This document shows, one piece after another, positions 1 through 7,777 of a stretch of DNA of 64,000 bases. Within the stretch, counting starts at the first letter, position 1; every line of letters begins with the position of its first letter. The DNA is from Dethiosulfatarculus sandiegensis (GTDB lineage Bacteria; Desulfobacterota; Desulfarculia; Desulfarculales; Desulfarculaceae), in the NCBI RefSeq assembly GCF_000931935.2, contig NZ_AZAC01000045.1, positions 48,165 to 112,164 of the forward strand. Reading direction: 5' to 3'. The position numbers and the translations under genes are program-made. The notes below the pieces were generated by a model, which searched no databases, was not told where the DNA came from, and saw nothing but the letters and a program-made list of their open reading frames with translations.

Positions 1-1167
1 GGCATTGACGGTTGGAACACCTTGCCGATCGTGGCGGAACATACAGCCACCAATTTTGTATTGCTGGCCATTCCGCTTTTCACCTTGGGCGGCTTGATAC
101 TCTCCAAAAGCGGCCTGGGTGAGGAGATGTATGACTTAAGCAGCAAGTGGCTCGGTTGGTTGCCGGGCGGCCTGGGAGTGGCCACCTGCATCACCGGCGG
201 GGTGCTTGCCGCCATGATAGGCTCAAGCACTGCGGTCACCGCCATTGTCACCCTGGTGGCCATGAAACCTTTGCTGGCAAGGGGATATGACAAAAAGCTG
301 GTTATCGGAACAGTAACCGGCTCCAGCCTGGGGCTCATAATCCCCCCCAGTGTGGGATTTATTGTGTATGGGTTTCTTACCGACACCTCGGTGGGCGAAC
401 TCTTCATGGCAGGCGTTGTACCCGGCGCCATGCTGGTTTTGCTCTTCAGCCTGTATGTGATCTTTAACTGTAAGATTACGGGCCGTTATCAGGCAACGAG
501 CTATACCTGGGCCGAGCGCCTGGCCTCTTTGAAACGTTCCGTGCTTATTTTGTTTGGCCCGGTTTTTGTGCTGGGCTCCATTTATTCCGGGTTGGCCACC
601 CCCACGGAGGCAGGGGCCATATTGGTGCTTTACAGCCTTTTGTGCGCCTTTACCTACCGCAAATTGGATTGGCAGGGATTCCTCACCTGCCTCAAGGATT
701 CGGCTGTATTGTCCACCATGATTTTAATGATCATGATCGGCGCGCTGGCCATGAGCCATGTCATAACCCTTTTGCAGATTCCATCCAACCTGGCAGAGGC
801 GATCGTGAACTCGGGCATGCCCCGCCTGGCGATTATTCTGGTCCTGGTTGTTTTTTACCTCTGCCTCGGCATGTTTTTGGACGGCGGCTCGATCACGGTT
901 CTCACCGTGCCGGTTCTGGCCCCTTTGCTGCCCGCTCTGGGGATAGACACTGTCGCCTTTGGGGTTATCCTGATGATGCTGATCGAAACAGCCCTGCTCA
1001 CCCCGCCGGTGGGGCTTAATATCTTTACCGTCAAGGGGATAGTTGACGAACCCCTTTCCCTGATCATAAAAAGCGTGCTTCCCTTTGTCTTGATTTTGAT
1101 ATTCAGTGTGGCCTTGGTTTTTGTTTTTCCGGAGATCGCCCTTTGGCTGCCTGAGCAGATGCGCTAA
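1..1167 (+). CDS. dctM: TRAP transporter large permease DctM (5' partial)
   Basis: This is the large membrane subunit of a tripartite ATP-independent periplasmic (TRAP) transporter, which uses an ion gradient to import organic acids delivered by a periplasmic binding protein. The reading frame is open from the first base of the window, so the N-terminus lies outside; 388 residues are visible against about 425 in the family. Repeated hydrophobic segments and DctM-type signatures are present: a glycine-rich stretch followed by GSSTAVTA, a GSSLGLIIPPSV segment, a TPTEAGA motif and near the end a TPPVGLN motif. The DctP and DctQ partners would be expected upstream, outside the window. A strong hairpin terminator follows, so this is the last gene of its operon. 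The family assignment is firm; the substrate cannot be read from sequence. Confidence 0.93.
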   Translation, partial: GIDGWNTLPIVAEHTATNFVLLAIPLFTLGGLILSKSGLGEEMYDLSSKWLGWLPGGLGVATCITGGVLAAMIGSSTAVTAIVTLVAMKPLLARGYDKKLVIGTVTGSSLGLIIPPSVGFIVYGFLTDTSVGELFMAGVVPGAMLVLLFSLYVIFNCKITGRYQATSYTWAERLASLKRSVLILFGPVFVLGSIYSGLATPTEAGAILVLYSLLCAFTYRKLDWQGFLTCLKDSAVLSTMILMIMIGALAMSHVITLLQIPSNLAEAIVNSGMPRLAIILVLVVFYLCLGMFLDGGSITVLTVPVLAPLLPALGIDTVAFGVILMMLIETALLTPPVGLNIFTVKGIVDEPLSLIIKSVLPFVLILIFSVALVFVFPEIALWLPEQMR

Positions 1168-1213
1168 GGGCTTGGCAATGAATTTGTCTGAGAGTTTGTG
1201 AAAGGCTTTTAAT

Positions 1214-1256
1214 CACCAACACCTTAAAAAGTTTTAAGGTGTTGGTGAAATCTTTT
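1214..1256 (+). terminator. Intrinsic terminator after dctM
   Basis: A perfect 16-bp inverted repeat (1214-1229 with 1232-1247, two-base loop) is followed by AAATCTTTTT. It starts 46 bases after the dctM stop and separates dctM from the convergent aminotransferase gene. Confidence 0.85.
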
Positions 1257-1305
1257 TGGCAGCGCGAAATGGCCGTCAGGGGAACATGGCCTTTTGGGTC
1301 TCATT

Positions 1306-2424
1306 TCAATCCCTTTGCAAAAGCCATTCTTCCAGGGCGTTTATGGCATGGGGCAGGTTTTTACGGCCAAAACCAATGCGTAAATAATCGTCATATTGAT
1401 CGTCATAAACTGAACCCGGTAATAAGAGAACTCCCTTTTCCCGGGCCAGTTCATGGCAAAAGTCTTCGGCCCGGTCTTTTCCCTTATAACGCACAAAGCT
1501 GATCGGCCCGGCCTGTGGGGCCTGCCACTGAAACAGATTTTTGTGCCTTTCAAAAAAACCATCCAGGATCTTAAGGTTTTTACTTATGATCTTGAGGATG
1601 CGGTTGATGATATGCCTTTGGTTTCGTAAGGCAACAGTGGCCAGAAATTCGCTGGGCCCCGGGTTGCAGATGGTGGTGTAGTCCTTGAATTCAGCCATGG
1701 TCTTTAACACTGCCTGGTTTTGGCTGGCCACCCAGCCCAGGCGCAGGCCGGGCAGGCCATAGGCCTTGGACGTCACCCCCAGAGACACGGCCCCGGCGTC
1801 CAGGTCGCAGAATGCGGGCAGGGTTTCCACTCCCTCATACTCCAATCCCCGGTAGACCTCGTCTGAAAAAACTATAAAACCATGGCGTTGCGACAAAGCG
1901 GCCAGGTCTTGCAAAAATTCCGGCCCGGCCAGGGCTCCGGTGGGGTTATGGGGGAAGTTGATCACAACCGCCCTGGTTTTAGGGGTCAACATTTCCATCA
2001 ACTCATCCAGATCCCATTGCCAACGCCCATCAGGGACCGGATGCCACAGCCGCACCCGCACGCCCCCTGTCTGGGCCACCCTGGCCAGGGATTCATAACA
2101 GGGCCACTGTACAACCACTTCATCGCCTTTTTCCAGCACCCCGGCCATGAAGATATAGATGGCTTCTTCTGCTCCGGTATGCACCAGAACCTGGTCCGGG
2201 CTGATATTCCGATACAAGTTGGCCGTTTCGCGGCGTAAGAGCGGGTGTCCCCGGGATTCCGTGTATCCCAGGTTCAGCCCCAGGAAATGCTCCTTAACCC
2301 CGGGCTCCAGTTCAAGAAGTTCTGAAATGCTCATGGTTTCAGAATCCGAAGCTGAAAGTACAAAAGGCACCTCAAATTCGTAACGGGCGAAATATCTTTC
2401 CAACTTAAACGGAGGTAGTTTCAT
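1306..2424 (-). CDS. PLP-dependent class I/II aminotransferase
   Basis: A 372-residue fold-type I aminotransferase that should transfer an amino group between an amino acid and a 2-oxo acid using pyridoxal phosphate in the cytoplasm. The family motifs are clear: NFPHNPTGA in the middle of the chain (PLP-binding Asn), SDEVYRGLE after it, and SKAYGLPGLRLGW containing the Schiff-base lysine, then a conserved Arg near the C-terminus (LRIGFGRKN). The N-terminal part, with a YTESRGHPLLRRE segment, resembles the aminotransferase subgroup that includes capreomycidine synthase-like proteins, but the substrate cannot be assigned. The ATG at 2424 follows a GGTGAG ribosome site. It is a single gene, convergent with dctM and divergent from the small zinc-ribbon gene. 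Confidence 0.9.
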   Translation of the reverse strand: MKLPPFKLERYFARYEFEVPFVLSASDSETMSISELLELEPGVKEHFLGLNLGYTESRGHPLLRRETANLYRNISPDQVLVHTGAEEAIYIFMAGVLEKGDEVVVQWPCYESLARVAQTGGVRVRLWHPVPDGRWQWDLDELMEMLTPKTRAVVINFPHNPTGALAGPEFLQDLAALSQRHGFIVFSDEVYRGLEYEGVETLPAFCDLDAGAVSLGVTSKAYGLPGLRLGWVASQNQAVLKTMAEFKDYTTICNPGPSEFLATVALRNQRHIINRILKIISKNLKILDGFFERHKNLFQWQAPQAGPISFVRYKGKDRAEDFCHELAREKGVLLLPGSVYDDQYDDYLRIGFGRKNLPHAINALEEWLLQRD

Positions 2425-2662
2425 TTTGTCTCACCAGTTAAAAAAATCATATTGGGTTGACCGGATAAATACTGTATTGTGGGTCATGCCGAAGCCCCTT
2501 TGGGTAATTTTACCCGGTCCGGCGGTCAAAGGCCTTTTTAAAAAAAAGGTTTTTAGTTGCTTTTGAAACTGTTGCTCAAGTTGGCGGCTTGAATTTGGCG
2601 GCATTTCTCAACCCTGCAATCCAAGGCTAAACAATTGGTCTTCTGAATACAAGGAGGTCAAC

Positions 2663-2818
2663 ATGGCTAAGGGCGATCTTGAGGCCATTGAAGTTATATG
2701 CCCCAAGTGCCGTAGGACGGAGATAGTCTATATTCCCGCCGAAAAAATCCCCCTCTGCCCCAAATGCAGGATCCGGATGGCCTTCAAGGAAGTGTTGACC
2801 GAGGGTAAGGCTTACTGA
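2663..2818 (+). CDS. Small double-CxxC zinc-ribbon protein
   Basis: A 51-residue protein with an excellent ribosome site (AAGGAGG, 2651-2657) six bases before the ATG. Two CPKC knuckles, at about residues 13-16 and 34-37, are separated by about 17 residues, which is the layout of a minimal zinc ribbon. No other domain fits in this length, and there is no signal peptide or membrane segment. It lies 79 bases upstream of an amino-acid ABC transporter operon on the same strand, but nothing else links the two. Function unknown; small zinc ribbons of this kind often bind nucleic acids or act as metal-site adaptors, which is only a family-level statement. The gene itself is well supported by start, ribosome site and composition. 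Confidence 0.75.
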   Translation: MAKGDLEAIEVICPKCRRTEIVYIPAEKIPLCPKCRIRMAFKEVLTEGKAY

Positions 2819-2897
2819 ATTGCAACCGTTCAAACAAGGCGTTTTTACGCATCCATCAAAATCCGGCTCAAAACAAATAAGCAATGGAGGGAATTTT

Positions 2898-3722
2898 ATG
2901 AAACGCATCGTTTGCCTTGCCGCTGTTTTATGTTGCCTGGTTTTTGTGAGCGCCACCTGCCTTTGGGCCGCTGATATAGAGCTGGCCAAAAAATCCACCT
3001 TGGAAAAAATCCTCAAAAATGGAGAACTGCGGGTTGGATTTGAAGCCGGTTACATGCCCTTTGAAATGACAGATAAAAAGGGCAGGTTTGTGGGGTTCGA
3101 CATCGACTGCGCCAAGGAGATGGCCAAGGCCATGGGGGTCAAGTTCGTGCCGGTGAATACCGCCTGGGACGGCATTATCCCCGCTCTTTTAACAGACAAG
3201 TTCGATATCATCATGAGCGGTATGACCTGCACCCAGGAGCGTAACCTCAAGGTCAATTTTGCCGAGCCCTATGTGGTGGTGGGGCAGACCATTCTTCTTC
3301 ATAAAAAACACGCGGGCAAGGTTAAGTCATACAAGGACTTGAATGATCCCAAATTCATCGTCACCTCCAAGCTCGGCACCACAGGCGAGATGGCGGTTAA
3401 GCGCCTGATTCCCAAATGCACCTATAAATCCTTTGAAACCGAGCCGGAAGCAGCCTTGGAGGTGGTGAACGGCAAGGCGGACGCCTTTATCTATGACCTT
3501 CCCTATTGCGCTGTTTTCCACGGCCAGCAGGGCGCGGGCAAGCTGATCTTTTTGGATGAGCCCTTTACTTTTGAACCCATTGCCTGGGCGATCAGGCGGG
3601 GTGATCCGGATTTTATCAACTGGCTTAATAACTTTTTGCGTCAGCTTAAAAACGATGGGCGCTTTGACCGTTTTTATCAAAAGTGGTTCGAGTCCACTGC
3701 CTGGTTGAAAAACGTCCAATGA
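2898..3722 (+). CDS. Amino-acid ABC transporter substrate-binding protein (family 3)
   Basis: Periplasmic receptor of a polar amino-acid ABC importer, 274 residues. The ATG at 2898 follows a GGAGGG ribosome site and begins a classic Sec signal peptide (MKRIVCLAAVL..., cleavage after LWA); the longer open frame upstream to 2820 lacks these. The mature part has the SBP_bac_3 pattern: LRVGFEAGYMPFE near the start, then GFDIDCAKEMAKAMGVK, a WDGIIPALL segment and a DIIMSGMT hinge region. The transporter's permease and ATPase follow at 3879 and 4886, separated from this gene by a nested stem-loop region that probably sets its higher expression. The specific amino acid is not determinable. Confidence 0.95.
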   Translation: MKRIVCLAAVLCCLVFVSATCLWAADIELAKKSTLEKILKNGELRVGFEAGYMPFEMTDKKGRFVGFDIDCAKEMAKAMGVKFVPVNTAWDGIIPALLTDKFDIIMSGMTCTQERNLKVNFAEPYVVVGQTILLHKKHAGKVKSYKDLNDPKFIVTSKLGTTGEMAVKRLIPKCTYKSFETEPEAALEVVNGKADAFIYDLPYCAVFHGQQGAGKLIFLDEPFTFEPIAWAIRRGDPDFINWLNNFLRQLKNDGRFDRFYQKWFESTAWLKNVQ

Positions 3723-3751
3723 ATACGGCTGCCTTTCTGTGAAACCTTTTT

Positions 3752-3830
3752 AGCCGGGGAGGGCTTTGCCCGGCTCTGATCGGGCAGCCTGTGGAAAAGG
3801 CCTTTCCGGGCCTTGACCACAAGCTGCCCG
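3752..3830 (+). repeat. Nested inverted repeats between binding-protein and permease genes
   Basis: Two adjacent structures are visible. The first is a 7-bp stem (3752-3758 with 3769-3775). The second is a 14-bp stem with one mismatch (3781-3794 with 3817-3830) that encloses a further inverted repeat (3797-3802 with 3809-3814). There is no T-run after either stem. In other importers such intergenic stems protect the binding-protein mRNA or limit read-through; that role is inferred here. Confidence 0.6.
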
Positions 3831-3878
3831 GCAGATCAAAAGGATTGAAAAGATTCCTTATTAAAAACGGTTGATCTT

Positions 3879-4889
3879 ATGTATGTAAGCTCGGGACTGG
3901 AACCCAGACGAACAAGAAAATATTACCTTACCTGGGGTTCTTTTTTCTTCGCTCTGGTCTTTATCCTGGTGGGGCTTTTGTATTACTCCACCCAAATGGT
4001 TGATTATTCCTGGAGATGGTACCGGGTTCCCCAGTATTTCTTTTTTCAGGAGGAGGTTGAAGTCAGGGCCGAGGTCCAGGGAGAAGTCCTTTCCGTCAAA
4101 GATCAGAAAAAAAAGGCCCTGGTCACCGTGGGGGGGGAAGGGGAAAAGGAAACCTACACCGTGCCCCTTTCCGGGCTTTGGGTGGAGCAGGGCGATTTCA
4201 TCAACATGGGCGATGTGCTGGCCAGCCACAAGGAATGGCAGGTCGGAATCCTTTTACAGGGGCTATGGCTCACCCTGAAGGTAAGCCTGGTGGCGATAAT
4301 CTTCGGCACCATATTGGGGCTTTTCACCGGGCTGGCCCGGATCTCCCAAAATCCCACCCTGCGTTGGGGAGCTGTTACTTATATTGAAATTGTCAGGGGA
4401 TCCCCGCTTCTGGTGCAGATATTCATTTGGTATTTTGTCTTTGGAACCCTTATCAACAGCCTGCTGAACCGTTATGGAATGCCCTCCATACCTCCGCTCT
4501 GGTTTGGCGTGGCGGCTCTTTCCTTTTTTGCCGGGGCTTATGTGGCCGAGATCGTGCGTGCGGGCATCCAGTCCGTTCACACCGGTCAAAACGAAGCGGC
4601 CCGCTCCCTGGGTATGAGCGCGAGCCAGGCCATGCGCCATGTTATCTTGCCCCAGGCCTTTCGCCGAATATTGCCGCCCTTGGCAGGTCAGTTTATCAGC
4701 CTGATCAAGGATTCCTCGCTTTTGGGCATTATCGCCATCAGGGAGCTGACCAAGGCCACCAGGGAGGTTGTGACAACCAGTCTCCAGCCCTTTGAGCTTT
4801 GGTTTGTCTGCGCCTTGCTCTACCTGGTGCTCACCTTCACTTTTTCCATGCTTGTGCAATACCTTGAGAGAAGGACGGTCATGTCGTGA
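3879..4889 (+). CDS. Amino-acid ABC transporter permease with N-terminal extension
   Basis: Inner-membrane permease of a polar amino-acid ABC importer, 336 residues against about 220-250 for ordinary family members. The C-terminal 210 residues form the usual BPD_transp_1 domain: GLWLTLKVSLVAIIFGT at its start, EIVRGSPLLVQ, and the EAA loop (QNEAARSLGMSASQAMRHVILPQA). The first roughly 115 residues are extra: one predicted membrane helix (about residues 15-37), then a soluble stretch of about 75 residues with GEVLSV, VTVGGEGE and VEQGDFINMGDVLAS, whose spacing recalls a biotinyl/lipoyl or barrel-sandwich hybrid fold. That likeness is my inference. The gene overlaps the downstream ATPase gene by four bases (GTGA). 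Confidence 0.92.
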   Translation: MYVSSGLEPRRTRKYYLTWGSFFFALVFILVGLLYYSTQMVDYSWRWYRVPQYFFFQEEVEVRAEVQGEVLSVKDQKKKALVTVGGEGEKETYTVPLSGLWVEQGDFINMGDVLASHKEWQVGILLQGLWLTLKVSLVAIIFGTILGLFTGLARISQNPTLRWGAVTYIEIVRGSPLLVQIFIWYFVFGTLINSLLNRYGMPSIPPLWFGVAALSFFAGAYVAEIVRAGIQSVHTGQNEAARSLGMSASQAMRHVILPQAFRRILPPLAGQFISLIKDSSLLGIIAIRELTKATREVVTTSLQPFELWFVCALLYLVLTFTFSMLVQYLERRTVMS

Positions 4890-5617
4890 TCCAGGTCAGG
4901 AGCGTATCGAAAACTTTTCATTTGCCCCATGAGGTCAAGGCCCTGGTGGATGTGTCCTGCCGGGTGGGGGCAGCCGAGGTGGTGGTGATCATTGGCCCCA
5001 GCGGGTCAGGCAAAAGCACGCTTTTGCGTTGCTTGAACCGGCTGGAATACGCTGATGTGGGCAATATTTTAATAGATGGTGTGGATATATTGGATGAACG
5101 CACAGACATAAACCAGGTTCGCACCGAGGTGGGCATGGTCTTTCAGTCGTTTAATCTTTTCCCCCACAAATCAGTGGAAGATAACCTGATTTTGGCGCAA
5201 AGAGTGGTGCGAAAGCGCTCCAAGGCCGACTGCATGAAAAAGGCCCATATGCTTTTGGAGAAAGTGGGCATAAAGGATAAGGCAAGGGTCTTTCCCGCCC
5301 AACTTTCCGGCGGCCAGCAACAAAGGGTGGCGATCGCCAGGGCCCTGGCCATGGACCCCAAGGTGATGCTCTTTGACGAACCCACCAGCGCCCTTGATCC
5401 GGAAATGGTGGGCGAGGTGCTGGATGTCATGAAGGCGCTTGCCAAAGACGGCATGACCATGGTGGTGGTGTCCCATGAGATGGGATTCGCCCGAGAAGTG
5501 GCTGACAGGGTTATTTTTATGGACCAGGGGGCCATTGTGGAGGAGGGCGCTCCCAACCGAATTTTCGACCGGGCCCAAAACCCGCGCACCCAAAGCTTTT
5601 TAAGCCAGATTCTGTGA
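4886..5617 (+). CDS. Amino-acid ABC transporter ATP-binding protein
   Basis: A 243-residue ATPase of the GlnQ/HisP type that powers the permease encoded just upstream. All nucleotide-binding motifs are intact: Walker A GPSGSGKST (about residue 38), Q-loop MVFQSFNLFPH, signature LSGGQQQR, Walker B VMLFDEPTSALDPE and the switch histidine in VVSHEMGFA. Translation appears to begin at GTG 4886, which overlaps the permease stop codon and implies translational coupling. It is the last gene of the transporter operon, and no strong terminator is visible behind it. Confidence 0.96.
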   Translation: MIQVRSVSKTFHLPHEVKALVDVSCRVGAAEVVVIIGPSGSGKSTLLRCLNRLEYADVGNILIDGVDILDERTDINQVRTEVGMVFQSFNLFPHKSVEDNLILAQRVVRKRSKADCMKKAHMLLEKVGIKDKARVFPAQLSGGQQQRVAIARALAMDPKVMLFDEPTSALDPEMVGEVLDVMKALAKDGMTMVVVSHEMGFAREVADRVIFMDQGAIVEEGAPNRIFDRAQNPRTQSFLSQIL

Positions 5618-5823
5618 TCTTGAATTTTGCCTTTGGGCGGTGGTTTTCGGATTGTTAATCGGCAGGTTGAATCACTTCATTTACCCCTGGCGAAAAGCGC
5701 CTCGCGGGCTGTATTATTGCCAGACTTGCAAAAGGGCCGTCTTTGGGGGTAAGCGAATCCAACCTCCGGTCCTTTTCCTGCACCCTGAACCTGAGGTGAT
5801 GCCTGCTGAATAGGTGAAGGAAT

Positions 5824-6723
5824 ATGGCGCTCTCAAATTCAAAAACCCGTCTGGCCGCTGACCTCGCCTTGGTTGGGGTGGGGCTTTTTTGGGGCAGCTC
5901 CTTTGCAGTCATAAAAGACGCGCTCAATGAAACCACCCCGGCCAACCTTTTGTTTATGCGTTTTTTTCTGGCCTGGCTGGTGCTTTTGCCTCTTGCCTGG
6001 GTGAAAAGGGGGCAGTTTGGAACCCCCATGCTTAAATCAGGACTGATCTGCGGGTCCTTTTTGTTCCTGGCTTTCATGACCCAAGCCCAGGGTCTGGCCT
6101 TCACCACTGCCAGTAAAAGCGGTTTTATCACCGGCCTTAACGTGGTCCTGGTGCCTTTGCTTACGGTGCTGGTTTTAAGAAAATCCCCCAGTCCCGCGGC
6201 CATGCTCGGGGCTGTGGTGGCCTTTTGCGGGTTGTTTTTTCTAAGTAATTCAGGCGGGGAGATGGGGTCTTTCAATGTAGGGGACGCCCTCACCCTGGCC
6301 TGTGCTTTTTTCTGTGCGGGCCATATCATTTCCCTTGGGCGCTTTGCCCCGGGGAGAGACTCCTTTTGCCTTGCCTTTATGCAGTTTTCAGTGGTTGCCT
6401 TAGGCGGCCTGATCTGGGCCATGGCAACGGGAGAGCTTAATTTCAACTTGAGCGGACCGGCGCTTTGGGCCACCATTTACCTGGGGCTCACCTGCACCAT
6501 ATTGGGTTTTTGGGGCCAAACCTGGGCCCAGGCCTATACCAGCCCCACCAGAACAGCGATTATCTTCACCCTGGAGCCGGGCTTTGGCGCGCTTTTTTCC
6601 TATCTTTGGCTCGGCGAGGAGTTGGGGCTCACAGGCGTGTTGGGCGGTTTGCTTATCATAACCGGGATAATCCTGGCCGAGGTGAAACCCAAGGCCTGGA
6701 GTGTGGCCAAAACCAAAGCCTGA
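5824..6723 (+). CDS. EamA/DMT family transporter
   Basis: A 299-residue inner-membrane protein with ten predicted helices in two EamA repeats. The first repeat shows GLFWGSSFAVIKDAL and ANLLFMRFFLAWL; the second repeats the pattern around FMQFSVVALGGLIWA and ends with the family signature EPGFGALFSYLWLGEELG. Members export amino acids, metabolites or drugs; the substrate is not evident. The ATG at 5824 has an AAGGA site upstream. The neighbouring GNAT and ferredoxin genes follow on the same strand and may be read with it. Confidence 0.92.
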   Translation: MALSNSKTRLAADLALVGVGLFWGSSFAVIKDALNETTPANLLFMRFFLAWLVLLPLAWVKRGQFGTPMLKSGLICGSFLFLAFMTQAQGLAFTTASKSGFITGLNVVLVPLLTVLVLRKSPSPAAMLGAVVAFCGLFFLSNSGGEMGSFNVGDALTLACAFFCAGHIISLGRFAPGRDSFCLAFMQFSVVALGGLIWAMATGELNFNLSGPALWATIYLGLTCTILGFWGQTWAQAYTSPTRTAIIFTLEPGFGALFSYLWLGEELGLTGVLGGLLIITGIILAEVKPKAWSVAKTKA

Positions 6724-6804
6724 GCCCGGTTTTGGATATTCATGGAAACTTTTGCCCCGAGCAGGGAAAATCACATTCAAACAAGGGAAAGCCAGAGAAA
6801 CAAG

Positions 6805-7275
6805 ATGATCCGCAAGGCCATGCAATCAGATGTACTTTTTATCCACGGCCTTTTGGCTGACTATGCGGCCAAGGGTATTGTCATAGCCCGGCCCATAAGC
6901 CGAATTTATGACGCGTTGCGCGACTTTTTTGTGGCTGAGGATGAAAAGGGACGACGAGTGGGTTGCTGCGCCTTGAGCATTATCTGGGAAAATACCTGCG
7001 AGGTGCGCAGCCTGGTGGTGGCCCCACAATACCAGGGCCAGGGCTGGGGCGGCAGGCTGGTGAGGGCCTGTCTGGAAGAAGCCATTGAGCTTAAATTTCA
7101 TCGGATATTCACCCTCACCCTGGAGACCGGCTTTTTCGCTTCCCTGGGCTTTAAGGAAGTTGATAAAAAAGAGCTGCCCCACAAGATATGGACAGACTGC
7201 ATAAACTGCATCAAGTTTCCCGATGCCTGCGATGAAACAGCCATGATTCTGGATCTGCCCAAACAGGGTGATTGA
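6805..7275 (+). CDS. GNAT acetyltransferase, short ArgA-like N-acetylglutamate synthase
   Basis: A 156-residue acetyltransferase that probably acetylates glutamate as the first step of arginine synthesis. The acetyl-CoA loop is present as VRSLVVAPQYQGQGWGGRLV (about residues 67-86). The C-terminal part, HKIWTDCINCIKFPDACDETAM, is typical of the short free-standing ArgA-type synthases that lack the amino-acid kinase domain. I prefer the ATG at 6805 (MIRKAM...), which matches the family N-terminus; an ATG at 6742 would add 21 residues without a ribosome site. It overlaps the open frame of the ferredoxin gene but not the ferredoxin start I chose. Family assignment is good; the glutamate substrate is inferred from the C-terminal motif. 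Confidence 0.85.
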   Translation: MIRKAMQSDVLFIHGLLADYAAKGIVIARPISRIYDALRDFFVAEDEKGRRVGCCALSIIWENTCEVRSLVVAPQYQGQGWGGRLVRACLEEAIELKFHRIFTLTLETGFFASLGFKEVDKKELPHKIWTDCINCIKFPDACDETAMILDLPKQGD

Positions 7276-7321
7276 TCGATCATGGCGTCAGCCTTTTTAT
7301 GCTTTAGCCTGGCGAGGTGTG

Positions 7322-7543
7322 ATGAGCGCGCAAACTTCCAAATCCTCCCCTCCGGAAGTGGATATGGCCTGCTGCACCCTTTGCATGGGGTGCCTTGAGG
7401 TCTGCCCGGAGGTCTTCAGCTTCAATGAAGCCGCTGAGTTTATAGAGGTGGCTGAGCTTAAGTCTTATCCGGAAGATAAACTAAGGGAGGCCATAAACAT
7501 CTGCCCCAGAAACTGCATCTCAAGGCCCGGCTCGGACACTTGA
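7322..7543 (+). CDS. Small ferredoxin, [4Fe-4S] type
   Basis: A 73-residue electron-transfer protein. One complete cluster motif, CxxCxxCxxxCP, is seen in CCTLCMGCLEVCP near residue 15, and a further cysteine pair follows in ICPRNC near the C-terminus, the arrangement of single-cluster bacterial ferredoxins. The ATG at 7322 gives a normal ferredoxin N-terminus; an upstream start at 7268 would overlap the acetyltransferase gene and adds no conserved sequence. It is a generic low-potential electron carrier; its redox partners are not shown by the neighbourhood. Confidence 0.88.
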   Translation: MSAQTSKSSPPEVDMACCTLCMGCLEVCPEVFSFNEAAEFIEVAELKSYPEDKLREAINICPRNCISRPGSDT

Positions 7544-7777
7544 CATTTGCCTTTCAGTTCTTATTTATTTAATTGGTTGCGTAAAAAGGGGGAGAACAGC
7601 CTCAAACAACCAAATAACTGAAAAAAAGGAAAGCCGGGGGGCTTTGCGGGGGTCGGCAAATCTTCAGATTTTCGAAAACCGCGCCAAAAGGCCGTCTTTT
7701 GCTTTTTTTAACACGTCCGCCCCAGATAAGGCTTTCCTCTTATTTTAAAACCTTAAACAGTAAAAAGAGCGTCACCC

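Noticed and set aside
5655..6476. A 273-residue open frame on the minus strand
   Set aside because: It is entirely antisense to the EamA transporter gene, is rich in Lys/Arg/Pro from reversed hydrophobic codons and has no ribosome site.
7544..7777. Heat-shock (sigma-32) promoter before htpG
   Set aside because: A CCCCA-like -10 is present near 7722, but no acceptable -35 (CTTGAA type) stands at the right distance.
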